Made by a program: the position numbers and the translations under genes
Part shown: one piece after another, positions 1 through 7,157 of the stretch
Layout of the letters: each line of letters begins with the position of its first letter
Numbering within the stretch: the stretch's first letter is position 1
The notes under the pieces: generated by a model
What the model was told of the DNA's origin: nothing
Seen by the model: the letters and a program-made list of their open reading frames with translations, nothing else
The model's database searches: none
DNA from: an uncultured Corynebacterium sp.
Lineage (GTDB): Bacteria > Actinomycetota > Actinomycetes > Mycobacteriales > Mycobacteriaceae
Direction of reading: 5' to 3'
Length of the DNA stretch: 9,424 nt
Assembly: GCF_943912665.1 (NCBI RefSeq)
Contig: NZ_CALTVG010000072.1
Location: 1-9,424, forward strand

Positions 1-268
1 CGGTGCCGTGCATGGTGAACAGCTGGTTGAACTGCTCGTTGGACAGGAACTGCAGACCCGGGGTGAAAAGCTCAGCACGAATCAACAGGGCCATGAAGCC
101 ACCGAGGAAGAAGAAGCTGAAGGACATGATCAAGTACATGATGCCCAGCTGCTTGTGGTCGGTGGTGGTCAGTAGAACCCAAGCCTTGGAACCGGTCTTG
201 CCGTTGCCGGTCGGCTCAGGGCGTGTGGGCGCGACGTAATCGTCGAGCCGTGGCGCCACAGCGGTCAT
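1..268 (-). CDS. ctaD: Cytochrome c oxidase (aa3) subunit I, N-terminal part, cut by window edge
   Basis: This is the 5' end of the gene for subunit I of the aa3-type terminal oxidase, the heme-copper membrane subunit that reduces oxygen to water in the bcc-aa3 respiratory chain. About 89 codons are present, and the gene continues past the left edge, so the heme and copper ligands lie outside. The visible protein begins [19 protein letters not shown] and has the subunit I hallmark [13 protein letters not shown] at about residues 34-46. The first membrane helix follows (about 41-63), then [13 protein letters not shown], then NQLFTMHGT. The ATG at 266-268 is preceded by a perfect AGGAGG (274-279) five bases away, which makes the start secure. 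It reads in the same direction as nrdF, but about 400 bp and a terminator separate them, so it is probably its own transcription unit. Family assignment is confident; the symbol follows corynebacterial usage. Confidence 0.93.
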   Translation of the reverse strand, partial: MTAVAPRLDDYVAPTRPEPTGNGKTGSKAWVLLTTTDHKQLGIMYLIMSFSFFFLGGFMALLIRAELFTPGLQFLSNEQFNQLFTMHGT

Positions 269-345
269 AAAATCCTCCTGAAGAACAAGTGCTTCGCCTC
301 CCCACCAGCAGCGCGAATGCCCGCGCCACCGACAGAACGGTGAAA

Positions 346-381
346 CACCTAGGTTTACTCGCCTTATATTAGGGCACCTAG
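346..381 (-). promoter_or_regulatory. Candidate ctaD promoter region with flanking 7-bp direct repeats
   Basis: The gap 269-572 upstream of ctaD holds no convincing gene. On the minus strand an AT-rich patch in a GC-rich surround gives overlapping -10-like hexamers TAATAT (371-366) and TATAAG (368-363), about 95 bp before the ctaD start. No good -35 is visible at 16-18 bp. The patch is flanked by two copies of CACCTAG (346-352 and 375-381), 29 bp apart, and the first extends to the palindrome CCTAGG. These could be operator half-sites, but that is inference only. The rest of the gap, about 382-564, shows nothing I recognise. Confidence 0.35.
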
Positions 382-564
382 CAGACAAATTTCCAGCGCT
401 CTTCCATCTTCCGCCAATCTTGTTGACCCCGCCCACAGCTGAACCACGCGCTGAACTCCCAGCACGCGGGCCGCCCGCGCGGCCACGCTGCACCCATACC
501 GCACAACCCCCAGCGCAACGCGGTGATCCAGAACACAGCGACGGGGGTTACCCTCGCTCAAAAC

Positions 565-619
565 GCCGAAAACGCACCCCCTGAAAGAATCAACCTTTCG
601 GATGATCTCAGGGGGTGCG
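565..619 (-). terminator. Intrinsic terminator downstream of nrdF
   Basis: Two perfect 12-base arms, CGCACCCCCTGA (573-584) and TCAGGGGGTGCG (608-619), form a GC-rich stem. A smaller GAAAG/CTTTC pairing (583-587 with 595-599) competes within the 23-nt loop. On the minus strand the stem is followed by TTTTCGGCGTTTT (572-560), a T-rich tail in the direction of nrdF transcription. The hairpin lies about 60 bp past the nrdF stop. It insulates ctaD from nrdF read-through. Confidence 0.85.
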
Positions 620-677
620 TCAGGAGGGGCGCCGACAAGCGCCGCCCCGTCACCACAGTGACAGGAGTGAAAACTGT

Positions 678-1685
<1,008 letters not shown>

Positions 1686-1705
1686 CTAGTACGGGTTTGT
1701 TACCC

Positions 1706-1720
1706 CGCCATGGTACCAAC
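1706..1720. promoter_or_regulatory. Possible GntR1/GntR2-type operator in the nrdF/gntR divergent region
   Basis: The core ATGGTACCAA at 1710-1719 matches 9 of 10 bases of the ATAGTACCAA core in the C. glutamicum GntR1/GntR2 consensus TATGATAGTACCAAT, as I recall it. The first four consensus bases are not matched. It lies about 40 bp before the nrdF start and 115 bp before the start of the divergent FadR-type regulator gene. That position would suit autoregulation or control of nrdF. The match is modest and based on memory. Confidence 0.35.
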
Positions 1721-1731
1721 TTAGCCCCCGC

Positions 1732-1750
1732 CGTGGGGCGACTCCCCACG
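1732..1750. repeat. Perfect inverted repeat (7-bp stem, 5-nt loop) between nrdF and gntR
   Basis: CGTGGGG (1732-1738) and CCCCACG (1744-1750) pair perfectly around CGACT. The hairpin sits between the two divergent genes, next to the GntR-like motif. It lacks a T-tract on either side, so it is not an obvious terminator. It may be a protein-binding palindrome or a structure in the nrdF leader if nrdF starts further upstream. Confidence 0.5.
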
Positions 1751-1777
1751 CGTCCCCAGCCGGCGGCTGTGCGGATT

Positions 1778-1783
1778 TATACT
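1778..1783 (+). promoter_or_regulatory. -10 element for the GntR regulator gene
   Basis: TATACT at 1778-1783 is one base from the consensus -10 and lies about 50 bp before the regulator's ATG. No clear -35 is present, which is common in Corynebacterium. The same AT-rich patch read on the minus strand gives TATAAA (1781-1776), so it might also serve nrdF as a back-to-back -10. Transcription start is predicted near 1790. Confidence 0.5.
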
Positions 1784-1834
1784 GTCTTCTTATCTAGCCT
1801 GAGAGAGCACCAGCTTCACGGAGGTTTCGCCACC

Positions 1835-2557
1835 ATGACTACCACGCAAGAGTCGTCCGCTCCCCTACTCAGCACGGTGCTCGATACCATCGGCGCAGAG
1901 ATTGTTAGCGGCACCATCCCCGCCGGTGAGCGGTTCACGCTCAGTGACATCTGCACGCGCTTCGACATTTCCCGCACCGTTGCCCGCGAGGCCATGCGTG
2001 CGCTTGAACAGCTGGGCATGGTGGCGTCCTCGCGGCGGGTGGGCATTACGGTGCTGCCGCTGAGCGAGTGGGCCGTCTATGACTCCGCCATCATTAACTG
2101 GCGCTTGAGCTCGGAGAGGTCCCAGGAGGACCAGCGCGCCTCCCTCAACCAGCTGCGCTTGGCCATCGAACCCGTCGCCGCGGGACTGGCCGCCCAGCAG
2201 GCCTCCGCCGCGGAGAAGGCCGAAATCTTGGCGCTGGCGCAGCGCCTGCGCACGCTGGAGGTCACCCCCTCCCGCCGCGTGGGCGATGAACTCGCCACGG
2301 ATCTGCGCTTTCACACGATGGTGCTGCACGCCTCCGGCAACGAGATGTTTGCGGCGCTCAGCCCGTTCTTGCTCTCCATGGTCCGCGGGCGCTCCGTCTT
2401 CGGCTCCGCCAAGCGCAACCCGACGTCGGGCACGGCCGACCTGCACCTCAACCTAGCGGACGCCATCAACGCGGGCGACGCCGCGGCGGCCGAGCAGATT
2501 TCCCGCACCATCTTAGGGCTGGCGCGCCACGACGCGCCGCAGTCCGACGAGCCTTAG
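1835..2557 (+). CDS. GntR-family regulator, FadR/FCD subfamily, GntR1-like
   Basis: This is a 240-residue DNA-binding transcription factor. Residues about 10-75 form the winged helix-turn-helix, including ILSD-like [15 protein letters not shown] (34-48) and [12 protein letters not shown] (52-63). Residues about 100-230 form an all-helical FCD ligand domain. Of the usual FCD metal ligands, Asp156, His160 and His204 are seen, but the fourth position (His204+22) is Ile226. The ATG at 1835-1837 is preceded by GGAGG (1820-1824). The frame stays open for 46 codons upstream, but that stretch covers the promoter and operator region. In C. glutamicum a FadR-type regulator, GntR1, which controls gluconate catabolism and PTS genes, lies near nrdE and nrdF as I recall. 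This gene is therefore probably its orthologue, though the effector cannot be read from sequence. It diverges from nrdF and its stop overlaps the nrdE stop by 4 bp. Confidence 0.9.
   Translation: MTTTQESSAPLLSTVLDTIGAEIVSGTIPAGERFTLSDICTRFDISRTVAREAMRALEQLGMVASSRRVGITVLPLSEWAVYDSAIINWRLSSERSQEDQRASLNQLRLAIEPVAAGLAAQQASAAEKAEILALAQRLRTLEVTPSRRVGDELATDLRFHTMVLHASGNEMFAALSPFLLSMVRGRSVFGSAKRNPTSGTADLHLNLADAINAGDAAAAEQISRTILGLARHDAPQSDEP
2521..2538 (-). terminator. Possible U-less hairpin terminator for nrdE, inside the gntR coding end
   Basis: GGCGCG (2521-2526), loop CCACGA, then CGCGCC (2533-2538): a perfect all-GC 6-bp stem starting 15 bp past the nrdE stop. No T-tract follows on the minus strand. 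It lies within the last codons of the convergent regulator gene, so part of the match may be chance in GC-rich coding DNA. Confidence 0.3.
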
Positions 2558-4725
2558 AGCATGCAGGATACGCAGCCCTCAATCTCGGTGCCTTCCAGCG
2601 CCATCTGGCGCAAGCGGATGTAGTAGAGGGTCTTAATGCCCTTGCGCCACGCGTAAATCTGCGCGCGGTTGATATCGCGCGTGGTGGCGGTGTCCTTGAA
2701 GAAGAGCGTCAGCGACAGGCCCTGGTCCACGTACTTGGTGGCCGCGGCGTAGGTGTCGATGATCTTCTCGTAGCCGATCTCGTAGGAGTCCTTGAAGTAC
2801 TCCAGGTTGTCATTGTCCATGTGCGGCGCCGGGTAGTAGACGCGGCCAATCTTGCCTTCCTTGCGGATCTCAATCTTGGAGGCGATCGGGTGGATGGAAG
2901 ACGTGGAGTTGTTGATGTAGGAGATCGAACCCGTCGGCGGCACCGCCTGCAGGTTACGGTTGTACAGGCCGTGCTTGGCCACGTCGGCCTTGAGCGCTGC
3001 CCAGTCCTCCGCAGTCGGGGTGTGAATGGAGGACTCCGCGAAGAGCTCCTTGACCTTCTCTGTCTGCGGGGCGAACTCGGCCGGGTCGTAGCGGTCAAAG
3101 AACTCGCCGCTGGCATACTCGGACTCCGGGAACTCGGTGAAGTACTCCCCGCGCTCGCGGGCCAGCTTGTTGGAGGCGCGCAGGGCGGCGTACATGATGG
3201 CGGCGAAGTAGGCGTTGGTAAAGTCCAGGCCTTCCTCGGAGCCGTACTCGATGTGCTCGCGGCCCAGGTAGCCGTGGAGATTCATCTGGCCCAGGCCGAT
3301 GGCGTGGGAATCATCGTTGCCCTTGCGCACGGACGGCACGGAGTTAATCGCGGTCTTGTCCGCCACGGCGGTCAGGCCGCGAATGGCGGTCTCCACGGTC
3401 AGCGCGAAGTCCGGGGAATCCATGGTGGCGGCAATGTTGAGGGAGCCCAGGTTGCAGGAGATGTCGCTGCCCAGGGTCTTGTAGGTCAAGTCGTCGTTCA
3501 GCTCGGAGGGAGCGTTGACCTGCAGGATCTCGGAGCACAGGTTGGACATGTTGATGCGGCCGGTCTTCACCGGGTTCGCGCGGTTCACGGTGTCCTCGAA
3601 CATGATGTACGGGTAGCCGGACTCGAACTGCAGCTCCGCGATGGTCTGGAAGAACTGGCGCGCGTTGATCTTCTTCTTGCGGATGCGCGGATCCTCCACC
3701 ATCTCCTCGTAGTGCTCGGTCACGGAGATGTCGCCGAAGGCCTTGCCGTAGACGCGCTCGACATCGTACGGGCTGAACAGGTACATGTCGTCGTTGCGCT
3801 TGGCCAGCTCAAAGGTGATGTCCGGGATGACGATACCCAGGGACAGCGTCTTGATGCGGATCTTCTCGTCCGCGTTCTCGCGCTTGGTATCGAGGAAGCT
3901 CATGATGTCCGGGTGGTGCGCGTTGAGGTACACCGCGCCCGCGCCCTGACGAGCGCCCAGCTGGTTAGCGTAGGAGAAGGAATCCTCCAGCAGCTTCATC
4001 ACGGGGATGACACCGGAGGACTGGTTCTCAATGTGCTTAATCGGCGCACCGGACTCGCGGATGTTGGACAGCAAAAGTGCCACGCCGCCGCCGCGCTTGG
4101 ACAGCTGCAGGGCGGAGTTGATGGCGCGGCCGATGGACTCCATGTTGTCCTCGATGCGCAGCAGGAAGCAGGAGACCAGCTCGCCGCGCTGGGCCTTGCC
4201 GGCGTTGAGGAAGGTCGGGGTGGCCGGCTGGAAACGGCCGGTCATGATCTCGTCCACGAGGTGCTCGGCCACGGCGGTATCGCCGTCCGCAAGGAAGAGT
4301 GCGGTCATGGCCACGCGGTCCTCGAAGCGCTCGAGGTAGCGGCGGCCGTCGAAAGTCTTCAGCGTGTAGGAGGTGTAGTACTTGTAGGCACCCAGGAAGG
4401 ACTTGAAGCGGAACTTAAACGCGTAGGCGCGCTTGAACAGGGACTTGATGAAGTCGAAGTCGTACTGCTGGACCAGCTCCGGCTCGTAGTACTTGTTGTC
4501 TACCAGGTAGCGCATTTTTTCTTCCAGGTCGTGGAAGTAGACGGTGTTCTGGTTAACGTGCTGGAGGAAGAACTGGTTGGCGGCCTCGCGGTCCTTGTCG
4601 AACTGAATCTGGCCATTCTCGTCATACAGATTGAGCAGCGCGTTAAGAGCGTGGTAGTCCAACTGCTCGGCGGGCTTCACGGGTTCGGCGACAGTCTTAC
4701 CCAGTTGCGTAGTCACGGCGTTCAC
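2554..4725 (-). CDS. nrdE: Class Ib ribonucleoside-diphosphate reductase, alpha (catalytic) subunit
   Basis: NrdE reduces ribonucleoside diphosphates to the 2'-deoxy forms using a thiyl radical generated through NrdF. The protein is 723 residues, the usual class Ib size, and has no N-terminal ATP-cone. Visible active-site features are the redox pair Cys186 (GELVSCFLL) and Cys424 ([10 protein letters not shown]), the catalytic triad Asn395, Cys397, Glu399 in SNLCSEI, and the [18 protein letters not shown] block (596-613). Tyr701-Tyr702 in KTLYYIR are the expected radical-transfer residues. Cys718 and Cys721 in the C-terminal GCVSCML are the swinging cysteines re-reduced by NrdH. The start is a GTG at 4723-4725 with AAAGG only three bases away; the GTG three codons later (4714-4716) is an alternative. 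A 71-nt gap with an AT-rich patch separates it from nrdI, larger than normal within an operon. No insertions or inteins are seen. Confidence 0.97.
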   Translation of the reverse strand: MNAVTTQLGKTVAEPVKPAEQLDYHALNALLNLYDENGQIQFDKDREAANQFFLQHVNQNTVYFHDLEEKMRYLVDNKYYEPELVQQYDFDFIKSLFKRAYAFKFRFKSFLGAYKYYTSYTLKTFDGRRYLERFEDRVAMTALFLADGDTAVAEHLVDEIMTGRFQPATPTFLNAGKAQRGELVSCFLLRIEDNMESIGRAINSALQLSKRGGGVALLLSNIRESGAPIKHIENQSSGVIPVMKLLEDSFSYANQLGARQGAGAVYLNAHHPDIMSFLDTKRENADEKIRIKTLSLGIVIPDITFELAKRNDDMYLFSPYDVERVYGKAFGDISVTEHYEEMVEDPRIRKKKINARQFFQTIAELQFESGYPYIMFEDTVNRANPVKTGRINMSNLCSEILQVNAPSELNDDLTYKTLGSDISCNLGSLNIAATMDSPDFALTVETAIRGLTAVADKTAINSVPSVRKGNDDSHAIGLGQMNLHGYLGREHIEYGSEEGLDFTNAYFAAIMYAALRASNKLARERGEYFTEFPESEYASGEFFDRYDPAEFAPQTEKVKELFAESSIHTPTAEDWAALKADVAKHGLYNRNLQAVPPTGSISYINNSTSSIHPIASKIEIRKEGKIGRVYYPAPHMDNDNLEYFKDSYEIGYEKIIDTYAAATKYVDQGLSLTLFFKDTATTRDINRAQIYAWRKGIKTLYYIRLRQMALEGTEIEGCVSCML

Positions 4726-4796
4726 GGGCCTTTCTTCTTGTACGGACGGTGCGGAGAGAAGGGATATAAATAAGGAGAAGCGCTAGGCGCGGGGTT

Positions 4797-5222
4797 TTAA
4801 GCCGCGAGACCTAACGCGGCCGCGTTGGCGAGCAAGCCTTCGCGGCACATTGTGACATCTTCCTCGGTGCCGAGTAGCTCGAAGCGGTACACATAAGGCA
4901 CCTTACACTTGGCGGCAATGACGTCGCCGGCCTTGCCAAAGTCGGTGCCGAAGTTGCTGTTTCCGCCGGCCACAACCGCGCGGATAAAGCTGCGGTTGTG
5001 TTCGTTGTTGAGGAAGCGGATGACCTGCTTCGGTACGGGCCGAGTGTTCTGCTTGCTTATCGACGCCCCTCCCCCGTACGTCGGACACACCAGCACGTAG
5101 GGCTCGTTGACCACGAGGGGTTCGTCCGTCAAGCGCAGCGGGATGCGCGCGCTGGGCAGGCCGAGCTTCTCGACGAAGCGGTGGGTATTTTCCGTGGCGG
5201 AAGAAAAATACACAACCAACAT
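4797..5222 (-). CDS. nrdI: NrdI, flavodoxin-like activator of class Ib RNR
   Basis: This is a 141-residue FMN protein that supplies the oxidant (superoxide or peroxide) needed to build the Mn(III)2-tyrosyl radical in NrdF. The flavodoxin fold signs are clear. [12 protein letters not shown] at residues 5-16 is the phosphate-binding loop. CPTYGGG (46-52) and [15 protein letters not shown] (86-100) are the flavin-ring loops typical of NrdI. The start ATG lies 8 bp after the nrdH stop. The intervening sequence has no real Shine-Dalgarno motif, so translation is probably coupled to nrdH. It is the middle gene of nrdHIE. Confidence 0.95.
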   Translation of the reverse strand: MLVVYFSSATENTHRFVEKLGLPSARIPLRLTDEPLVVNEPYVLVCPTYGGGASISKQNTRPVPKQVIRFLNNEHNRSFIRAVVAGGNSNFGTDFGKAGDVIAAKCKVPYVYRFELLGTEEDVTMCREGLLANAAALGLAA

Positions 5223-5230
5223 GGCGATAA

Positions 5231-5470
5231 TTAGGCGCTGGCCGCCAGGGAGGACAGGGCCTTGATGCGGTCCGGGCGGAAGCCGGACCAGTGCTCACCG
5301 TTTGCTTCAACGACGGGAGCCTGGACGTAGCCTAGGGCCATGACGTAGTCGCGTGCTTCGTCGTCCACAGTGACGTCGACGGTGGTGTAGTCGAGCCCAG
5401 CGCGGTCCAAGGCCTTCTTGGTGGCGTTGCACTGGACGCAAGCGGGCTTGGTGTACAGGGTGATGGTCAT
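5231..5470 (-). CDS. nrdH: NrdH redoxin, glutaredoxin-like electron donor to class Ib RNR
   Basis: This 79-residue thioredoxin-fold protein is reduced by thioredoxin reductase and re-reduces the C-terminal cysteines of NrdE. The active site is Cys11-Val-Gln-Cys14 within [15 protein letters not shown], the typical NrdH CxxC. QAPVV (50-54) carries the cis-proline, and [13 protein letters not shown] (60-72) is the characteristic NrdH C-terminal block. The ATG at 5470 has AAGGAAG eight bases upstream. It is first in the nrdH-nrdI-nrdE operon, with a leader of about 140 nt from the predicted promoter. Confidence 0.97.
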   Translation of the reverse strand: MTITLYTKPACVQCNATKKALDRAGLDYTTVDVTVDDEARDYVMALGYVQAPVVEANGEHWSGFRPDRIKALSSLAASA

Positions 5471-5507
5471 GTGGTGGCTTCCTTCTGCTCTACTGCACTG
5501 CTCGCAA

Positions 5508-5565
5508 CGTCAGGTTACGAGATAACTGTCGGAATAACTGGCTGGTATCTGACGGTTTACTGGAG
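5508..5565 (-). repeat. Short repeats and dyads in the nrdHIE 5' leader
   Basis: Two direct copies of ATAACTG lie at 5522-5528 and 5534-5540, exactly 12 bp apart, and TTTACTG follows at 5556-5562. The block is enclosed by CGTCAG (5508-5513) and CTGACG (5549-5554), an inverted repeat extendable to 8 bp with one G-T pair. GTTA/TAAC (5514-5517 with 5523-5526) forms an alternative small hairpin. All of it lies between the predicted transcription start and the nrdH start. It matches no riboswitch family that I recognise. Confidence 0.4.
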
Positions 5566-5617
5566 GTTTCTCAGTTCGGCGAGGCGGTTCCGGACCACCT
5601 CCCGAGCAACATCAACG

Positions 5618-5633
5618 ACACTATACTTTGTGC
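5618..5633. promoter_or_regulatory. NrdR box 1 (proximal), covering the nrdHIE -10
   Basis: ACACTATACTTTGTGC is a 16-bp near-palindrome fitting the NrdR box pattern acaCwAtATaTwGtgt, with the ACAC and TTTGTG ends present. It completely covers the TATAGT -10 on the minus strand (5625-5620), as expected for a repressor site. NrdR is an ATP-cone, zinc-ribbon repressor that responds to nucleotide levels; its gene is not in this window. Confidence 0.85.
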
Positions 5634-5646
5634 CGAAACACCGCAA
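5620..5646 (-). promoter_or_regulatory. Promoter of the nrdH-nrdI-nrdE operon
   Basis: On the minus strand TATAGT (5625-5620) fits the -10 consensus. A weak -35, TTGCGG (5646-5641), lies 15 bp upstream; GCTTGC (5648-5643) at 17 bp is an alternative. Transcription should begin near 5613, giving a leader of about 140 nt. The NrdR boxes cover the -10 and lie just upstream of the -35. Confidence 0.65.
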
Positions 5647-5649
5647 GCG

Positions 5650-5665
5650 GCACAATATGTAGTAG
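5650..5665. promoter_or_regulatory. NrdR box 2 (distal), upstream of the nrdHIE -35
   Basis: GCACAATATGTAGTAG matches the conserved core CACAATATnTAGT of NrdR boxes; the outermost right-hand bases diverge. Its offset from box 1 is exactly 32 bp, about three helical turns, which places both on the same face of the DNA. That is the tandem spacing known for NrdR-regulated RNR operons. Confidence 0.85.
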
Positions 5666-5797
5666 TTACATGGCTGATATTCCCAGGTTGTAAGCCGCCG
5701 CAACCCCACATGTTGACACCCCGCTCACGCACCCGTCCCCACCGCCGTAACTACACGGGTGGTATTTCCTGCGCGTTTACGAAACGTTCACCTACTT
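5666..5797. other. Non-coding gap between the nrdHIE promoter and the lipase terminator
   Basis: I see no gene here. It holds a 7-bp inverted repeat, CACCCGT (5730-5736) with ACGGGTG (5755-5761), with 18 nt between the arms. It also holds a compact palindrome, CGTTT-ACG-AAACG (5774-5786). Neither is placed like a terminator or a promoter for a flanking gene. Either could be an upstream protein-binding site for nrdHIE, but nothing shows that. Confidence 0.35.
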
Positions 5798-5802
5798 TGT
5801 GA

Positions 5803-5846
5803 CAAAATCCACAAACGGGGCGCGGCCCGCTCAGGCCTCGCCCCGT
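5803..5846 (-). terminator. Intrinsic terminator of the lipase gene
   Basis: The arms ACGGGGCG (5815-5822) and CGCCCCGT (5839-5846) pair over 8 bp. An inner GGCC/GGCC pair (5824-5827 with 5834-5837) stacks below a 6-nt loop. On the minus strand the stem is followed by TTTGTGGATTTTG, a T-rich tail. It begins 22 bp past the lipase stop. Confidence 0.85.
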
Positions 5847-5867
5847 CGCTCTCCGGGCTCGTGCAGT

Positions 5868-6761
5868 CTAGCCGCGCACCGGCTCGACGCAGGTGCTGGA
5901 ATCAGCCTCCTGGCCGGCCTCACGCGTCAGGCCAAAGAGCACCTGGCTCATCACCATGGGATCCCGCGGCAGGTCCGGGTGCTGCGGCTGCGCCCCGCAC
6001 AGCTCTCCCAGGTCGATGTTGACCACGTCCGCGCCGTCGACAGCCGCGAGCATGGAAGAGGAATTCGGGGTCACGGTGACGTCGGCAGGCGAGTAAATCG
6101 ACGTATACAGCGGCCCCGGTGCCGTATCCGGCAGCGTGTTGAGGTGCTCAATGAACTCCGCGCCGACCACCTGCTGGATGCCTGCAGAGCTCGCCATGAA
6201 GCGGGCGAAGTTCGGCATGGCCGCAATCACCTTTGCCAGCACCGTACCCATCCCGTTGAGCGTGGTGCCGTGGAAATTACCGCCGATGGCCACCGCGTGG
6301 GCAACGTGCTCCGGCGAGCCATACATCTGCGTGTAGGTCTTAATATGCAGGCCACCCTGCGAGTGGCCCACCAAGTTCACCTTGTCACTGCCGGTCACCT
6401 CGCGCACGTAGTCGATCTGCTGCGCAATCTCGCGAGCCGAGTCATCGAGGTCCGCAATCGCTTTGGTGCGCGGGTTGGCGTTCTGCAGCGTGACGTCGTC
6501 CGCGCCGTAGTCAAAGGCCCACACGCACATGCCCTGCTCCTGCAGGACCGGGATGAGCTCGTCCCACGTCGACGCGTTGTCCGACGTACCGTGCAGGAGC
6601 ACCACCGGTTCGCGCACCTCGCCGCTGGGCGCACACGAGGGATCATTGATCCCCAGCGACGGATCGGCCAAGCTTTCAAATTCCACTTCCGTAGCCTGAG
6701 CCACCGGGACAGACAACCCCACTACGGCAGCGCACGCCGCCGCCACGAGACGCTTGTTCAT
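5868..6761 (-). CDS. Secreted triacylglycerol lipase/esterase, alpha/beta hydrolase fold
   Basis: This is a 297-residue exported serine hydrolase that probably cleaves acylglycerols or other esters outside the cell. Residues 1-23 (MNKRLVAAACAA through AQA) form a Sec signal peptide with likely cleavage after VAQA. VVLLHG (53-58) is the oxyanion-hole strand and loop. Ser134 in GHSQGG is the nucleophile. Asp227 in SPADVTVTP and His261 in QPQHPDL complete the triad in the order and spacing of the Bacillus LipA-like lipase class 2 family. Four cysteines in the mature part (43, 79, 255, 291) could form two disulfides. The ATG at 6759-6761 is preferred because GAAAGAAG precedes it and the signal peptide starts there; a TTG six codons upstream is the alternative. 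It is a monocistronic unit with its own promoter and terminator. The substrate is not determined by the sequence. Confidence 0.88.
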   Translation of the reverse strand: MNKRLVAAACAAVVGLSVPVAQATEVEFESLADPSLGINDPSCAPSGEVREPVVLLHGTSDNASTWDELIPVLQEQGMCVWAFDYGADDVTLQNANPRTKAIADLDDSAREIAQQIDYVREVTGSDKVNLVGHSQGGLHIKTYTQMYGSPEHVAHAVAIGGNFHGTTLNGMGTVLAKVIAAMPNFARFMASSAGIQQVVGAEFIEHLNTLPDTAPGPLYTSIYSPADVTVTPNSSSMLAAVDGADVVNIDLGELCGAQPQHPDLPRDPMVMSQVLFGLTREAGQEADSSTCVEPVRG

Positions 6762-6814
6762 TATTCTTCTTTCTTTCAACCACCTGCCGGGCCCCTGCTG
6801 AAGCCCGCGCGATA

Positions 6815-6842
6815 ATTATATTCATTAAACCGCATCTGTCCA
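6815..6842 (-). promoter_or_regulatory. Strong promoter of the lipase gene
   Basis: On the minus strand TGGACA (6842-6837) and a perfect TATAAT (6820-6815) are separated by 16 bp. This is the closest match to the housekeeping sigma consensus in the window. Transcription should start near 6808, giving a leader of about 47 nt that can form a GGGC/GCCC hairpin before the ribosome site. It lies immediately past the rpmJ terminator. Confidence 0.75.
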
Positions 6843-6855
6843 GGCAAGTGGGCAT

Positions 6856-6893
6856 AAAAAATCCGCCTCCCCCAACAATGTGGGGAAGGCGGA
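6856..6893 (-). terminator. Intrinsic terminator of rpmJ
   Basis: TCCGCCTCCCC (6862-6872) pairs with GGGGAAGGCGGA (6882-6893), an 11-bp stem with a single bulged base. On the minus strand it is followed by six consecutive T's (6861-6856). It begins 18 bp past the rpmJ stop and separates rpmJ from the lipase. Confidence 0.93.
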
Positions 6894-6911
6894 GACGAGG
6901 AAACTCGTTTC

Positions 6912-7034
6912 TTAGCCCTGGCGAGCCTTGAAGCGCGGATCCTTCTTGTTGATCACGAAGACCTTACCGTGGCGGCGAATAACCTGGGCGCCCGGCTTCT
7001 TCTTCAGCGACCGAAGCGACTTGCGAACCTTCAT
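6912..7034 (-). CDS. rpmJ: 50S ribosomal protein L36, cysteine-free (zinc-independent) form
   Basis: This gene encodes a 40-residue basic protein of the large ribosomal subunit. It begins [20 protein letters not shown], and later parts include [12 protein letters not shown] and the invariant C-terminal FKARQG. The L36 signature is clear, but there are no cysteines, so the zinc-ribbon ligands of the canonical 37-38-residue L36 are absent. This is the C-minus paralogue type, and a zinc-binding L36 is expected elsewhere in the genome near the rpsM cluster. The ATG at 7034 has AAAGGAG six bases upstream, a strong site. It is monocistronic, with its own promoter and strong terminator. In some actinobacteria such paralogues are induced under zinc limitation by Zur, but I saw no convincing Zur operator here. 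Confidence 0.95.
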   Translation of the reverse strand: MKVRKSLRSLKKKPGAQVIRRHGKVFVINKKDPRFKARQG

Positions 7035-7089
7035 CGGGCGCTCCTTTCGTTATGCGCAAACTTCATGCGAATGGTTAGTTCAAAGCACA

Positions 7090-7107
7090 GCCGGGCAAAC
7101 GCCCAGC
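7090..7107 (-). repeat. Hairpin in the rpmJ leader
   Basis: GCCGGGC (7090-7096) and GCCCAGC (7101-7107) pair over 7 bp with one G-T, around a 4-nt loop. The hairpin lies between the predicted rpmJ promoter and its start codon. It could be a leader structure for rpmJ or a weak terminator of the transporter, whose stop lies about 50 bp upstream. It is followed by TGTGCTTTG rather than a clean T-tract. Confidence 0.45.
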
Positions 7108-7123
7108 AATGACACGAGGAAAA

Positions 7124-7152
7124 ATGTTACCCCACGCGCGCGCCATAACCAA
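7124..7152 (-). promoter_or_regulatory. Promoter of rpmJ
   Basis: On the minus strand TTGGTT (7152-7147) and TAACAT (7129-7124) are spaced by 17 bp. It lies between the transporter stop codon and rpmJ and predicts a leader of about 80 nt. This gives rpmJ its own promoter although the upstream transporter runs in the same direction. Confidence 0.6.
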
Positions 7153-7157
7153 AACAC

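Noticed and set aside
346..388. DtxR/iron-box-like half site (TTAGGgcacCTAG) upstream of ctaD
   Set aside because: Only the TTAGG half matches the 19-bp DtxR consensus; the other half does not align.
364..561. 65-codon minus-strand frame between ctaD and nrdF
   Set aside because: It has a TTG start inside the T-tail of the nrdF terminator, no ribosome site and no recognisable protein features.
1697..1834. 46-codon N-terminal extension of the GntR regulator
   Set aside because: It spans the divergent control region with the -10 and hairpin. The FadR family starts close to MTTTQ, and GGAGG sits before the ATG at 1835.
2821..4773. 650-codon open frame on the plus strand opposite nrdE
   Set aside because: It mirrors the codon structure of nrdE on the opposite strand, is valine/glycine/leucine-rich without any domain, and has no ribosome site. 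GC-rich third positions keep the antisense frame open.
5713..5718. TTGACA on the plus strand as a -35
   Set aside because: There is no -10 at 16-18 bp downstream and no plus-strand gene to serve.
5798..5813. GlxR-like site TGTGACAAAATCCACA
   Set aside because: Nine of ten arm bases match TGTGA-N6-TCACA, but the centre lacks TA. The site lies in the tail of the lipase terminator, over 300 bp from any start codon.
5799..6815. 338-codon plus-strand frame opposite the lipase
   Set aside because: It is antisense to a gene with a signal peptide and complete catalytic triad, and it runs through the lipase terminator and promoter.
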